From NCBI RefSeq assembly GCF_011007365.1, contig NZ_WFKM01000017.1, positions 1 to 64,000 of the forward strand: a stretch of 64,000 nt of DNA, read 5' to 3'. Shown here one piece after another: positions 42,207-51,874 of the stretch. Numbering within the stretch: the first letter of the stretch is position 1; the number at the start of each line of letters is the position of its first letter. A program made the translations under genes and the position numbers. The notes under the pieces were generated by a model, which had not been told where the DNA came from, did no database searches, and saw only the letters and a list, made by a program, of their open reading frames with translations. This DNA comes from Sphingobacterium sp. xlx-96. GTDB lineage: Bacteria; Bacteroidota; Bacteroidia; Sphingobacteriales; Sphingobacteriaceae.

Positions 42207-43079
42207 TTATTTGTTTAGATATTCTGTTAATACCATTTGACTTTTTTCGTAAGCCCGTCTTTGTTTACGTTCTACCCATTTTTCTTTTAGAATTTTACGC
42301 ATTAACTTGTCGGTATATCGGATTATAAACACCTCATTCAACATCTTAAACAATCGTCGAGCACTGCTTGGAAATGAACGCAAAGTAATGGAGAATCCTG
42401 CTTCCAGATAGCGATTGAAATGCCAGTAGCCGCTTGGCATAAACAAGGCATCTCCATGTTCCATAAAGATCTCATGGCCCTGAGCGTACTTTAAAGCTGG
42501 AAATTTTTCAAAATCGGGATTTTCAAAGTCAATATTATAAACGGTGTGTACGGATAACGGTACTTTGTATAAAAATGGAGATTGATCGGGAGCGAATAGA
42601 AGTACCCTTTTCTTTCCTTCAAACTGAAAATGGAGCAAATCTCCCAAATCTACATCATAGTGCATGAGTACTCGCGCTTCGCTTCCACCAAAAAATAGTG
42701 TAGGAATACGTTTAAAATATTTGAACCCTAGATCGGGATAGGTAAAGTTTTTTAGAAGTTCAGGGAGATGATCGGTGATGATATAGAAAAAAATCCTAAG
42801 ATCCGATGGTTGGTTTTTGATAAGCGTAATGTAATCTTTAAAACGCATATGGGTAACAGGTTCGTCTGTCGCTTTATTTGGGTCGGCAGGTTTGTTGTCG
42901 TATAGCCCAACTTCTTGCTCCCCAACTTTGTCATATATGTAATTTAAGTTCCATTTATCAAAATCCTTCCATTTTTGTGCAAATCCCTTTATGAGTACTG
43001 GTCTTTGGGGTTGGAAATACTTTGTTAAAAACTCCTCTTTGGATATATCTTGAACTGTATCTACTTCGGATAGAATCAT
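42207..43079 (-). CDS. Cupin_8/JmjC-like Fe(II)/2-oxoglutarate oxygenase
   Basis: The 290-residue cytosolic protein has the JmjC-type facial triad: His-x-Asp in LMHYDVDLGDLLHFQ and a distal His in FMPSGYWHFNRYL. It also has an N-terminal RPVLIKGFAQKW typical of the FIH/TYW5-like cupin_8 group. Relatives hydroxylate proteins (ribosomal proteins in some cases) or nucleic acids. The substrate is not evident. A YchJ gene follows at 11 nt. The C-terminal ~60 residues are basic and helical. Confidence 0.88.
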   Translation of the reverse strand: MILSEVDTVQDISKEEFLTKYFQPQRPVLIKGFAQKWKDFDKWNLNYIYDKVGEQEVGLYDNKPADPNKATDEPVTHMRFKDYITLIKNQPSDLRIFFYIITDHLPELLKNFTYPDLGFKYFKRIPTLFFGGSEARVLMHYDVDLGDLLHFQFEGKKRVLLFAPDQSPFLYKVPLSVHTVYNIDFENPDFEKFPALKYAQGHEIFMEHGDALFMPSGYWHFNRYLEAGFSITLRSFPSSARRLFKMLNEVFIIRYTDKLMRKILKEKWVERKQRRAYEKSQMVLTEYLNK

Positions 43080-43199
43080 ATGCTTTAATGCTTAAGCATA
43101 AAAGTAATAAATATTTAATTTTTTTATGACATAAATACAACTTAGTGGGCAAACTATTCCTTGGCTTTCTTCGTTGTTGTATAAAACAACCTCAATAAA

Positions 43200-43700
43200 A
43201 TGACATCAATTAAAAATGAAATAATAGGAACGTGGGAATTACTGTCCTATATCGAAGTTCCAGTAGATGGCGTAGACTCTTTTTTCCCTTTCGGAAAATC
43301 TCCAAAAGGGCTACTGTTATATAGTCCCGATGGCTATATGGCCGTACAGATTTCAGGGTCTGATGCAATAAAGTACATTTCGGAGGATAGGATGCAAGCC
43401 TCGTTCGACGAATTGGATCGACGTGTGCGGGGATATATCGCATTTAGTGGGAGGTATACGGTCGACAATAGAAATGCACATGTAGTATATGATATTACAA
43501 ATTCCCTTTTTCCGAATTGGGAGGATAGCCAACAGATTCGAAAATTGGATTTCGAGGGAGATGTCCTTTTCCAAAAATCCTTAGAACCTATATGTTCCGG
43601 TGGGCAGATTGTTCATGCTTATATGACCTGGAAACGAATAGGGAGGGCTGTTGATTTTGCTGAATTTGGTGAAGATGCTGTAACTAATTTCCTGAGTTAA
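43200..43700 (+). CDS. Lipocalin-like domain protein
   Basis: The 166-residue protein matches the bacterial lipocalin-like (lipocalin_5) family: IIGTWELLSYI near the N-terminus (the G-x-W motif), PKGLLLYSPDGYMAVQI, and FSGRYTVDNRNAHVVYDITNSLFPNW. It has no signal peptide, so it is probably cytosolic. Family members are small beta-barrels of unknown ligand, often near secondary-metabolism genes, although nothing of that kind is adjacent. It is followed by a strong terminator. Confidence 0.85.
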   Translation: MTSIKNEIIGTWELLSYIEVPVDGVDSFFPFGKSPKGLLLYSPDGYMAVQISGSDAIKYISEDRMQASFDELDRRVRGYIAFSGRYTVDNRNAHVVYDITNSLFPNWEDSQQIRKLDFEGDVLFQKSLEPICSGGQIVHAYMTWKRIGRAVDFAEFGEDAVTNFLS

Positions 43701-43715
43701 GCTAGATCGGAGTAG

Positions 43716-43761
43716 AAAAGACATGTACTGAAGAAAAACCTTTAGCACATGTCTTTTTTTT
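43716..43761 (+). terminator. Rho-independent terminator
   Basis: AAAAGACATGT pairs with ACATGTCTTTT around a 20-nt loop, followed by a T-run. Confidence 0.78.
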
Positions 43762-43766
43762 GTTGA

Positions 43767-43788
43767 TGATCCACCGGCTGGCAGATCA
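43767..43788. repeat. Degenerate copy of the CCGCCAGCTGGCGG palindrome
   Basis: GATCCACCGGCTGGCAGATC aligns with the perfect palindrome at 10836-10853 with three changes inside the core. It is placed just beyond the lipocalin-gene terminator, 9 nt from the stop of the convergent DUF2853 gene. Confidence 0.55.
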
Positions 43789-43796
43789 GGGTAGTT

Positions 43797-44135
43797 TTAT
43801 TTATAGATAGATTCCTTTTTGAATTTTTTGACCAATAGTGCATATACGATTGCTCTATATTTATTTTTGTTGGATTTTCCTACCGCTTCGATAACCTCTT
43901 CGATAGCGGCATCCAGTTTAGCATCATCTTTTAATCCCAACTTTTTGATCAAGAAATTATTTTTTAAACGATCCAATTCCGCCTTATCCGATGCAGCGAT
44001 AGTTTCTGCGTCTGCCTTATAGATAGATGGTCCTAGCCCTTTGGCCACAGACGCGATGAGGTCTGCATCAATATCAAGATTTAGTTTTTTTGCTTCGGCA
44101 ACGTATGCTGCTACTTTTTCATCTAATTTACTCAT
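43797..44135 (-). CDS. DUF2853 family protein
   Basis: This 112-residue, Lys-rich helical cytosolic protein matches DUF2853 across its length: KVAAYVAEAKKLNLDIDADLIASVAKGLGPSIY, then NNFLIKKLGL and the C-terminal KSNKNKYRAIVYALLVKKF. The fold is known to be small and helical, but the function is not. It stands alone between the lipocalin gene and nhaA. Confidence 0.9.
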   Translation of the reverse strand: MSKLDEKVAAYVAEAKKLNLDIDADLIASVAKGLGPSIYKADAETIAASDKAELDRLKNNFLIKKLGLKDDAKLDAAIEEVIEAVGKSNKNKYRAIVYALLVKKFKKESIYK

Positions 44136-44244
44136 TGTTGTTTCTGTTTATTTAATACGAATGATTAATAGTACTTTAAATTTAATCAATATTATTTTAT
44201 AAAAACAAGACAGGGATGAATATAATTTCGAACGTAGATGAATT

Positions 44245-45426
44245 TTACGATAGTCTCTTCATTTTTCTGTTTAGCATCGCGAGGTAACTATAGCCAAGTA
44301 TACCCGCTGCGCAAGAAGTCAATAATACAGCCAATTTAGCCTCTTCGATATGTAGCATATCGTTAAAGGAAAGCATGGCGACAAATATGGACATGGTAAA
44401 TCCGATACCTCCAAGAATTCCGACTCCAAACATGTGTTTCCAGCCTGCATGTTCTGGCAGAGTGGATATCCCTAGCTTTACACACACCCAACATGTAAAG
44501 AGTATACCGACTGACTTTCCGACCAACAGGCCCAAGATAATACCCATTCCCATGGGGGATGCCAACCCATGGATCATTTCAGCATGTAGTACGATAGCGG
44601 TATTGGCAAATGCGAATAGCGGTATAATAATAAAATTTACCGGTTTTGACAGTAAATGCTCGAGATATTCCAGAGGCGATTCTTTGTCATCCGGTGTGGT
44701 CGGGATAGTCATCGCGGTCAAAACTCCTGCTATAGTAGCATGAATCCCTGAATGATGGATAAAGTACCACATAAATATACCTGGCACGATATAAAATAAT
44801 AGATTGCGAATGCCGATTTTATTGAAAACCAATTGCAATATAACAAGTCCGATAGCCAATAATAGATAAGTATAATGAAGAGTCCCTGAGTAAAATAGTG
44901 CAATAACCAATATAGCTAATAAATCATCGACGATAGCCAGTGCTGCTAGAAATATTTTCAGACTGGCGGGAACTTTATTTCCCAGTAATGAAATTACAGC
45001 AAGGGCAAACGCAATGTCTGTAGCCATAGGTATGCCCCAACCATGCACAGTGGGTTGATCATGGTTAAACAAGGTGTACAAAGCAGCGGGCAAAAGAGCC
45101 CCACCGATAGCAGCAAAGATTGGCAATGCAGCTTTCTTGGGGGATGCAAGTTCGCCTTCAACCAATTCCCGCTTTATTTCTAAACCAACCAGTAAAAAGA
45201 AAAAGGCCATTAGGCCGTCGTCAATCCATTGCTTGATAGAATACTTTAAATGAATTGTGTCGCTCTCATAACCTATAGTGGTTGATAGTAGGTTGGTAAG
45301 AGATTCTCCGTAAGAGGAATTGGCAATAACTAAGGCAAGTATGACACATATAAACAGGAGAATACCACCGCCTGAACTAGATTCGAAAAAATTTCTAAAT
45401 GATCGGAGGTTAATGAGTTTAGACAT
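44245..45426 (-). CDS. nhaA: Na+/H+ antiporter NhaA
   Basis: NhaA exchanges internal Na+ for protons across the inner membrane. The 393-residue protein has the expected ~12 TM helices. Key motifs include GLMAFFFLLVGLEIKRELVEGEL, PMATDIAFALAVISLLG (the conserved Asp of TM4) and FLAALAIVDDLLAIL (the paired Asp of TM5 that bind Na+). ATG 45426 is chosen because a -7 box (45451-45458) overlaps the longer frame's TTG start. The gene is 34 nt from the ABC permease stop but has its own promoter. Confidence 0.94.
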   Translation of the reverse strand: MSKLINLRSFRNFFESSSGGGILLFICVILALVIANSSYGESLTNLLSTTIGYESDTIHLKYSIKQWIDDGLMAFFFLLVGLEIKRELVEGELASPKKAALPIFAAIGGALLPAALYTLFNHDQPTVHGWGIPMATDIAFALAVISLLGNKVPASLKIFLAALAIVDDLLAILVIALFYSGTLHYTYLLLAIGLVILQLVFNKIGIRNLLFYIVPGIFMWYFIHHSGIHATIAGVLTAMTIPTTPDDKESPLEYLEHLLSKPVNFIIIPLFAFANTAIVLHAEMIHGLASPMGMGIILGLLVGKSVGILFTCWVCVKLGISTLPEHAGWKHMFGVGILGGIGFTMSIFVAMLSFNDMLHIEEAKLAVLLTSCAAGILGYSYLAMLNRKMKRLS

Positions 45427-45450
45427 CTTATACTGAAATTTGATTTTCGA

Positions 45451-45458
45451 CAAAGATA
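45451..45458 (-). promoter_or_regulatory. Candidate -7 box (TATCTTTG) for nhaA
   Basis: On the minus strand TATCTTTG matches TAnnTTTG and ends 24 nt before ATG 45426. It abuts the stop codon of the upstream ABC permease gene. Confidence 0.55.
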
Positions 45459-45459
45459 A

Positions 45460-46764
45460 TTAACTTTTGTATCTAAACCATTTCACTATTTCTTTATAAC
45501 TGGCCTTCTTTCCATACATTAATATGCCGATACGATAGATACGTGCTGCGATCCAGGTCGTCAAAACGAACCCACCCACCAAAAGTAACGCCGAAATGAC
45601 AATCTGCCAAGTCGGTACACCAAACGGAATGCGTACCAGCATAGCAATTGGAGATGTGAAAGGGATGAAGCTCAGCCATGTGGCTACCGTACCGTGCGGA
45701 TCGTTCATCAGGACTCCGAAGGATAGTGCATAGGTAAGGAGTAAAGGCATGGTTATAGGCATGGTAAATTGGGAGGCTTCTGTCTCACTATCTACCGCAG
45801 AGCCTACGGCAGCAAACAGTGCGCTGTATATTAAATAGCCTCCTAAAAAAAATATAAAGAAGCAAATAATAATTTCAGGAAAATTGATGGATTGCACCAC
45901 AGCCCAAGTCTCTGGAGATAGCATGGCTCCGTCAGATTCTACCATCTTATTCCCAACAACCTGATTACTTAATTCGGTTTTTGACACAAAGAAAGTAGAG
46001 GCAACGCCGGCTAACATAAATGACAACAATATCCATAATACAAACTGTGTGAGCCCGACAAGACCTATACCAATGATCTTGCCCATCATTAACTGAAATG
46101 GCTTTACAGATGAGATAATGACTTCAATAATTCTACTGCTTTTTTCTTCGATGATACCTCGCATAACCTGTGATCCATAAAGAAATAGGGATATGTACAC
46201 GAGTATGGAGAGCGCAAGAGCTATACCCATAGCGACTTCTGTATTACTATTTTTTGCCTGTCCATCTTCTGTGATTTCTTTAGCAGTAATACTGACACTT
46301 GTATTAATCTTGTTCAAGCTATCTATATTGATGCCCAATTTTTGATACTTATAATCCCGGACAATGTCACTCAAATTGGCGCGGATATCGTTTTGGATGC
46401 CTACATTGGGCTTGCTGGGCGCCATGAAATCAACTTTAAGATTACTTATGAAATCTTTTGGTATTACCAGAATACTGGTGTTGTTATCGGCATCTTTTAT
46501 TGCAGATAATTGAGTCTGCAAATCTTTATTACTATGGATATAGGTTATATTATTGGATGATTTGAGTTTGCCTGCAATACTTCCTTCTTGGTCTACGATA
46601 TATACAGTAGCATGATTTTCTTCAAAGCTCTTTTTGGTAAGAAAAATGATCCCTACATACATTCCGATAAAAAACAGAGGTACTAAGAAGGTCGTAAGTA
46701 AAAAGGAACGCTTTCTAACGCGTGTCAGGTATTCTCTTTGTATAATTAGAACAATCTTATGCAT
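45460..46764 (-). CDS. ABC-2 type exporter permease (NatB-like)
   Basis: The 434-residue permease begins with a cytosolic IQREYLTRVRKRSFLLTTFLVPLFF and has one TM helix near residue 30. A ~140-residue extracytoplasmic domain follows, then five to six TM helices from about 180 with the ABC-2 signature MRGIIEEKSSRIIEVIISSVKPFQLMMGKI. It resembles NatB of the NatAB sodium/peptide exporters. Its start overlaps the ATPase gene's end by 8 nt. The substrate is unknown; closeness to nhaA may hint at Na+ but the two have separate promoters. Confidence 0.88.
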   Translation of the reverse strand: MHKIVLIIQREYLTRVRKRSFLLTTFLVPLFFIGMYVGIIFLTKKSFEENHATVYIVDQEGSIAGKLKSSNNITYIHSNKDLQTQLSAIKDADNNTSILVIPKDFISNLKVDFMAPSKPNVGIQNDIRANLSDIVRDYKYQKLGINIDSLNKINTSVSITAKEITEDGQAKNSNTEVAMGIALALSILVYISLFLYGSQVMRGIIEEKSSRIIEVIISSVKPFQLMMGKIIGIGLVGLTQFVLWILLSFMLAGVASTFFVSKTELSNQVVGNKMVESDGAMLSPETWAVVQSINFPEIIICFFIFFLGGYLIYSALFAAVGSAVDSETEASQFTMPITMPLLLTYALSFGVLMNDPHGTVATWLSFIPFTSPIAMLVRIPFGVPTWQIVISALLLVGGFVLTTWIAARIYRIGILMYGKKASYKEIVKWFRYKS

Positions 46765-47683
46765 GGTTTAGTGGGGTTTGGGAGACTTTCTCAATGAATA
46801 TATCGTGGATAGAAGGAATGATTTCCTTAACCTGTATTATTTGGATGCTATCCAACAGATAGCGTATACCGTCATTTAATGTGACACCATCAATTAGTTT
46901 TACTTTCAATTGAACCTCATCGTGTTGTACAGTCTGCGAGATGATATCGAATAATTCTGTTTGTTGCAGTTTGTGTTCAGGTATATCAGGTAGTTTATAA
47001 TCAATTAAATAGGTGCTGTTGTTGTATTGTTTCTTAATTTCTTTGACAGCGCCATCTAGTATTTTTTTCGATTTGTGGATTAACGCGATGTTGTCGCAAA
47101 GCTCTTCAACAGTTTCCATACGGTGCGTAGAGTAAATTATTGTAGCTCCAGCTTTGTTCAGTTCGAGAATTTCATCTTGGATGATTTGCGCATTGACTGG
47201 ATCAAAACCTGAAAAAGGTTCATCAAGGATAATGAGTTTTGGTTGGTGCAATACGGTGGCGACAAATTGAACTTTTTGCTGCATACCTTTACTCAGATCT
47301 TCTATTCGCTTGTCCCACCAGCTTCCGATGTCTAATTTTTCAAACCAATAGTTTAATCGTTGTCTGGCCTCTAAGCGACTGAGTCCTTTGAGTTGTGCCA
47401 GATAAACCATTTGTTCACCTACTTTCATTTTCTTATACAAGCCACGTTCTTCAGGAAGATAGCCGATTTGGGCAATATGTTCACTGGACAGTGGGCTTCC
47501 ATCGAATAATATTTCACCCGAGTCTGGAGCAGTAATTTGATTTATAATGCGTATTAATGAGGTTTTTCCGGCACCATTAGGGCCCAATAGTCCAAATATT
47601 TTTCCTTCGGGTATATAGAGTGAAACATCATCCAAAGCCCGATGATTTGCATATTGTTTTACAATATTCTTAATTTCTAACAT
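46757..47683 (-). CDS. ABC transporter ATP-binding protein (NatA-like)
   Basis: The 308-residue ATPase has Walker A GLLGPNGAGKTSL, signature LSKGMQQKVQF, Walker B KLIILDEPFSGFD and switch His in IIYSTHRM. A C-terminal DUF4162-like extension of about 80 residues follows. It is the first gene of the ABC pair and drives the permease encoded by the overlapping downstream gene. It is divergent from engB. Confidence 0.92.
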   Translation of the reverse strand: MLEIKNIVKQYANHRALDDVSLYIPEGKIFGLLGPNGAGKTSLIRIINQITAPDSGEILFDGSPLSSEHIAQIGYLPEERGLYKKMKVGEQMVYLAQLKGLSRLEARQRLNYWFEKLDIGSWWDKRIEDLSKGMQQKVQFVATVLHQPKLIILDEPFSGFDPVNAQIIQDEILELNKAGATIIYSTHRMETVEELCDNIALIHKSKKILDGAVKEIKKQYNNSTYLIDYKLPDIPEHKLQQTELFDIISQTVQHDEVQLKVKLIDGVTLNDGIRYLLDSIQIIQVKEIIPSIHDIFIEKVSQTPLNHA

Positions 47684-47772
47684 ATAGGTTTTTATGAGAG
47701 ACTAAAATAGTAAAATTATCAGAGGTTTTTGAATCAACTTAAAAGCCTTTTTAATTTTTGTTAAATTAATTC

Positions 47773-47780
47773 TACCTTTG
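47773..47780 (+). promoter_or_regulatory. Candidate -7 box (TACCTTTG) abutting the engB start codon
   Basis: The box matches TAnnTTTG and ends only 3 nt before ATG 47784. If transcription starts at the usual distance, the +1 falls on or next to the A of the ATG. Confidence 0.5.
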
Positions 47781-47783
47781 TCT

Positions 47784-48398
47784 ATGCTTATCAAATCCGC
47801 TGAATTTGTATGTAGTAATACACAAGTCGACAAATTACCTGATCCTACATTACCAGAATATGCGTTTATTGGACGTTCTAATGTTGGTAAATCTTCGTTG
47901 ATCAATGCTTTGACGAATAAGAAAGGACTGGCAAAGACATCCCAAAGACCCGGAAAGACACAACTTATAAATCATTTTATAATTAATGATACTTGGTATC
48001 TGGTGGATTTACCTGGCTATGGATATGCGCAGACTTCTAAAAAGAATAGAGCCGATTGGGAAAAATTTATTAGAAAGTATTTGTTGAGTAGGGAAAGCCT
48101 ACAATGTATTTTCGTTCTGATCGATAGTCGTCTAGAACCTCAAAAAATAGATTTGGACTTTTGTTGTTGGCTTGGAGAGAGAGGCCTACCTTTTATGTTG
48201 ATCTTTACTAAAGCAGATAAACAGTCAATAGTAAAGTCTGATCAAAACATGGCCAAGTTTAAGCGGGCACTTCTCAAATGGTTTGAAGAGGTTCCTACGA
48301 GGTTTTTGACATCTGCTGAAGATAAGATGGGGCTGGAGCCAATTTTAGAAAAGATTGATGCGATAAATCAAGAATTTACGGTACCTCCTGTTTCCTAG
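47784..48398 (+). CDS. engB: Ribosome-biogenesis GTPase EngB (YihA/YsxC)
   Basis: EngB is an essential GTPase for large ribosomal subunit assembly. The 204-residue protein has G1 GRSNVGKSS (residues 30-38), G2 TSQRPGKTQ, G3 DLPGYG, G4 TKAD and G5 TSAEDKMG. Its N-terminus MLIKSAEFV is typical, so ATG 47784 is the start; an in-frame TTG at 47778 lies inside the -7 box. It is divergent from the ABC operon. The transcript could be nearly leaderless. Confidence 0.95.
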   Translation: MLIKSAEFVCSNTQVDKLPDPTLPEYAFIGRSNVGKSSLINALTNKKGLAKTSQRPGKTQLINHFIINDTWYLVDLPGYGYAQTSKKNRADWEKFIRKYLLSRESLQCIFVLIDSRLEPQKIDLDFCCWLGERGLPFMLIFTKADKQSIVKSDQNMAKFKRALLKWFEEVPTRFLTSAEDKMGLEPILEKIDAINQEFTVPPVS

Positions 48399-48559
48399 TT
48401 ATGAAATATCCATGTAGTACCGGCTACACAAACACGAATGACCGCGAAGCAGCATGCACAGCATTTCGCAACTAAAACGTGCATAATATAGTTTGGATAT
48501 TCCCTATGACAGATAAAAATCAAACCGAGTTTGCGAGCTCATGAAATAATTATACACAT

Positions 48560-49423
48560 ATGAAAAAATATATGTCGTTGGTGCTTTTTGCGCATAGCAT
48601 CTTTGCACTTCCTTTTGCAGTTATTGGTTTTTTTTTAGCGGTATCGACTACAGTATATAATTTTGAGTGGAAGCTGTTCTTTCTGATGCTGTTATGTATG
48701 GTTACAGCACGTAATGCTGCCATGGCATTCAATAGATATTTAGATAGAGATGTAGATGCGCTCAACCCGAGAACAGCTGTACGTGATATTCCGGCCGGCA
48801 AAATCAGTCCCTCTGCAGCTTTAACATTCACAGTTGTTAATTGTATAGTTTTTGTAGTTGCTACCTACTTTATTAATCCGATGTGTTTGTTATTATCGCC
48901 GATTGCGTTGTTTGTCGTTTTGTTCTATTCTTATATGAAACGCATCTCGCCGCTTTGTCATTTTGTTTTAGGGTTAGGTTTGGGACTTGCTCCCGTGGGC
49001 GCTTATCTTGCCGTAACAGGCCAGTTTGATTTAGTACCTATATGGTATGGTTTAGCAGTGCTAACCTGGGTCAGTGGGTTTGATATTATTTATGCATTAC
49101 AAGATGAGGATTTTGACCGTAAGCACAAGTTGCAATCCATACCGGCCAATTTTGGGGCAAAGAATGCGTTAAGAATCTCCGAAATATTACACCTGTTATC
49201 ATTTGTTTTCGTGCTACTTCCTGCGTTATTTATCCAAGTAGGGATTCTTTATTACATTGGAGTGGCATTTTATGGCGCATTGTTGGTTTATCAGCATCGA
49301 ATAGTGAGTCCTACCGATTTGTCGCGGGTGGACAGAGCATTTATGACGACAAATGGGATTGCTTCTGTTGTTTTTGCTTGTTTTTATCTCTTGGATGTTT
49401 TGTCAGGGCATTGGATGATATAA
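48560..49423 (+). CDS. UbiA-family prenyltransferase (MqnP-like)
   Basis: The 287-residue inner-membrane protein has about eight TM helices and both Asp-rich UbiA motifs: NRYLDRDVDALNPRT (N-x3-D-x3-D) and YALQDEDFDRKHKLQSIP. The closest style is the 4-hydroxybenzoate polyprenyltransferase-like proteins, assigned as MqnP in organisms using the futalosine menaquinone route. Most Bacteroidota use menaquinone, so a role in quinone biosynthesis is likely. The short leader shares a 15-nt sequence with that of the hydrolase gene at 10872. About 160 nt upstream holds no gene. Confidence 0.88.
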   Translation: MKKYMSLVLFAHSIFALPFAVIGFFLAVSTTVYNFEWKLFFLMLLCMVTARNAAMAFNRYLDRDVDALNPRTAVRDIPAGKISPSAALTFTVVNCIVFVVATYFINPMCLLLSPIALFVVLFYSYMKRISPLCHFVLGLGLGLAPVGAYLAVTGQFDLVPIWYGLAVLTWVSGFDIIYALQDEDFDRKHKLQSIPANFGAKNALRISEILHLLSFVFVLLPALFIQVGILYYIGVAFYGALLVYQHRIVSPTDLSRVDRAFMTTNGIASVVFACFYLLDVLSGHWMI

Positions 49424-49504
49424 CGAAGTTTTACAATATTATTGGTAAAAATAATTGTCATTCCATTTTGAAATAGTAATATTTGCAGAAATCTTATAAA
49501 GTTA

Positions 49505-51871
49505 ATGGCTAAAAATTTATTGATAGTAGAGTCGCCAGCAAAGGCTAAAACGATAGAAGGATATTTAGGAAGTGATTTTCTGGTAAAGTCTAGTTACGGA
49601 CATATCCGTGATTTGGTGAAGACGGATGACGCTATCGATACCGATAATAAGTTTGAACAAAAATATGAAGTTCCTGCCGATAAAAAGGCTGTTGTCAGCG
49701 AGTTGAAGAAATTAGCAAAGACTGCAGAAACAGTATGGTTAGCGTCCGATGAGGACCGCGAGGGAGAGGCCATTTCATGGCATTTGTTCGAAACATTAGG
49801 GCTCAAGGAAGATGCGACCAAGCGTATCGTATTTCATGAAATTACAAAACCAGCCATATTAAGCGCTATTGAAAACCCACGAAAAATAGACTATAACCTA
49901 GTATATGCCCAACAAGCACGTAGGGTACTTGATAGACTTGTGGGGTTTGAATTGTCTCCTGTGCTTTGGAGAAAGGTAAAACCATCACTTTCTGCTGGAC
50001 GTGTACAGTCAGTGGCTGTACGTGTTATTGTAGAGCGTGAACGCGAAATAAATAAATTTAATGCGGAAGCAGCTTTTAAAATTGTCGCTATTTTTTATAC
50101 AGGCAAGGGGAAGGAGTTTTTCAAAGCCGAGCTACCACAACGTTTTGATAAAAAAGAAGATGCGAAGTTGTTTTTAAATGACTGCATGAAAGCTGATTTT
50201 TCGATTGCATCATTAGAGAAAAAGCCTGCCCGAAGAAATCCAGCTGCACCTTTTACAACTTCGACGTTGCAACAGGAGGCTAGCCGTAAGTTAGGTTTTT
50301 CAGTTGCTAGGACTATGCAGGTCGCGCAGCGGCTGTATGAAGCTGGACGGATCACTTATATGCGTACCGATTCGGTTAATTTATCAGATACCGCAATTCA
50401 AGCGGCCGAAAATGAGATTGTAAATGCTTATGGGGAGAAGTACCACAAGCTAAGGAAATATAAAACAAAAGCCGCAGGAGCACAGGAAGCACACGAAGCT
50501 ATACGGCCGACTTACTTTTCAGAACACTCTATCGACGGGGATGCTTCCGAGCGACGTTTATACGAGTTGATCTGGAAGCGCGCTATTGCTTCGCAAATGA
50601 GTGAAGCAGAGTTTGAAAAGACTGTGGCCAAGATTGATATTTCTACACGGAAAGAGGAATTGACCGCAACCGGTGAAATCATGCGATTCGACGGCTTCTT
50701 GAAGGTGTATATGGAGTCTACGGACGAGGAAAATGATGTGGTTGCGGATGGGGATGCGGACAATGCATTGTTACCACCTTTAGAGCAGGGGCAAGTGTTA
50801 ACGCTCAACGAGATGACGGCCACTGAACGATTCTCTCGTCCTCCTGCCCGTTATACAGAGGCTTCTTTGGTAAAGAAATTGGAGGAGTTGGGGATCGGAA
50901 GACCTTCTACATATGCACCGACTATTTCTACTATTCAAAATCGTGGTTACGTAATTAAGGAGGATCGTGATGGTAAGCCGCGTGATTACAACGTACTTCG
51001 ATTGGTCGGAACTGAGATTAGTGAAGTATTAAAGACCGAAATGACAGGAGTAGAGCGTAATAAGCTTTTTCCTACAGACATAGGTGTATTAGTTAACGAC
51101 TTTTTAGTAGAACATTTTAAAGGTATTGTGGACTTTAACTTTACGGCTCGTGTTGAGAAAGAATTCGATGAGATCGCTCAGGGCAGTAAGGAGTGGACCG
51201 ATATGCTAGAAGCGTTTTATCGTCCTTTTCATCATGAGGTAGAGGATACGTTGGAAAATGCAGAAAGAGCGACCAACGAGCGGGAGCTCGGTACTGATCC
51301 AGAAACAGGAAAGCCTGTTAGTGTACGTGTAGGCCGTTTCGGACCATTGGTTCAGATCGGAACAGCCGATGACGAGGAAAAGCCACGCTTTGCATCTTTA
51401 CGCAAGGGACAGATGATCGAAACGATAACTTTTGAAGAAGCAATGGAGTTATTTAAGCTTCCTAAAAAGGTGGGTCAATTTGAAGAAAAGGAAATGACGG
51501 TCGCTATAGGACGTTTTGGACCTTACATCAAGCATGAGTCTGCATTTTACTCCTTACCCAAAGGAGTAGATCCTTTAGACGTGACCGAAGAGCAGGCTAT
51601 AGCAATTATTAAAGAGAAAAGACAGAAAGATATTGAAAAAGTAATACGCGTCTTTGACGAAAATCCAAAAGCCCAGATTGAAAATGGACGATGGGGCCCA
51701 TTTATTCGATTGGAAAAACAGAATATCAAAATTCCTAAAGGGACAGACGTATCAGCAATCACTTATGAGGATGTTTTAAAATGGGCAGCAGAAGACCCTA
51801 AAGCTGGTAAAACTGTAAAAAAAATAACAAAGAAACCTGCAACGAAGAAAGCCGCAACAAAAAAGAAGTAG
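49505..51871 (+). CDS. topA: DNA topoisomerase I
   Basis: Type IA topoisomerase relaxes negative supercoils. The 788-residue protein has the TOPRIM domain with Glu9 (LLIVESPAKAKTI) and D82-E-D84 (SDEDREGEAI). The active-site Tyr285 lies in GRITYMRTDSVNLSD, and GIGRPSTYAPTI follows. The C-terminal region (from about 590) has repeated GRFGPLVQIG / GRFGPYIKH / GRWGPFIRL units instead of zinc fingers, and ends with a Lys-rich tail. A small conserved gene follows 3 nt after the stop, then cmk, forming an operon. Confidence 0.96.
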   Translation: MAKNLLIVESPAKAKTIEGYLGSDFLVKSSYGHIRDLVKTDDAIDTDNKFEQKYEVPADKKAVVSELKKLAKTAETVWLASDEDREGEAISWHLFETLGLKEDATKRIVFHEITKPAILSAIENPRKIDYNLVYAQQARRVLDRLVGFELSPVLWRKVKPSLSAGRVQSVAVRVIVEREREINKFNAEAAFKIVAIFYTGKGKEFFKAELPQRFDKKEDAKLFLNDCMKADFSIASLEKKPARRNPAAPFTTSTLQQEASRKLGFSVARTMQVAQRLYEAGRITYMRTDSVNLSDTAIQAAENEIVNAYGEKYHKLRKYKTKAAGAQEAHEAIRPTYFSEHSIDGDASERRLYELIWKRAIASQMSEAEFEKTVAKIDISTRKEELTATGEIMRFDGFLKVYMESTDEENDVVADGDADNALLPPLEQGQVLTLNEMTATERFSRPPARYTEASLVKKLEELGIGRPSTYAPTISTIQNRGYVIKEDRDGKPRDYNVLRLVGTEISEVLKTEMTGVERNKLFPTDIGVLVNDFLVEHFKGIVDFNFTARVEKEFDEIAQGSKEWTDMLEAFYRPFHHEVEDTLENAERATNERELGTDPETGKPVSVRVGRFGPLVQIGTADDEEKPRFASLRKGQMIETITFEEAMELFKLPKKVGQFEEKEMTVAIGRFGPYIKHESAFYSLPKGVDPLDVTEEQAIAIIKEKRQKDIEKVIRVFDENPKAQIENGRWGPFIRLEKQNIKIPKGTDVSAITYEDVLKWAAEDPKAGKTVKKITKKPATKKAATKKK

Positions 51872-51874
51872 CAG

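Noticed and set aside
48399..48559. Weak inverted repeats (ATATCC / GGATAT; GCGAA / TTCGC) between engB and the prenyltransferase gene
   Set aside because: The stems are short, with long loops and no T-tract; not convincing as terminator or riboswitch.
50095..50823. Several minus-strand open frames inside topA, acnB and acn
   Set aside because: They are mirror frames of strongly coding genes with no start signals or protein-like composition.
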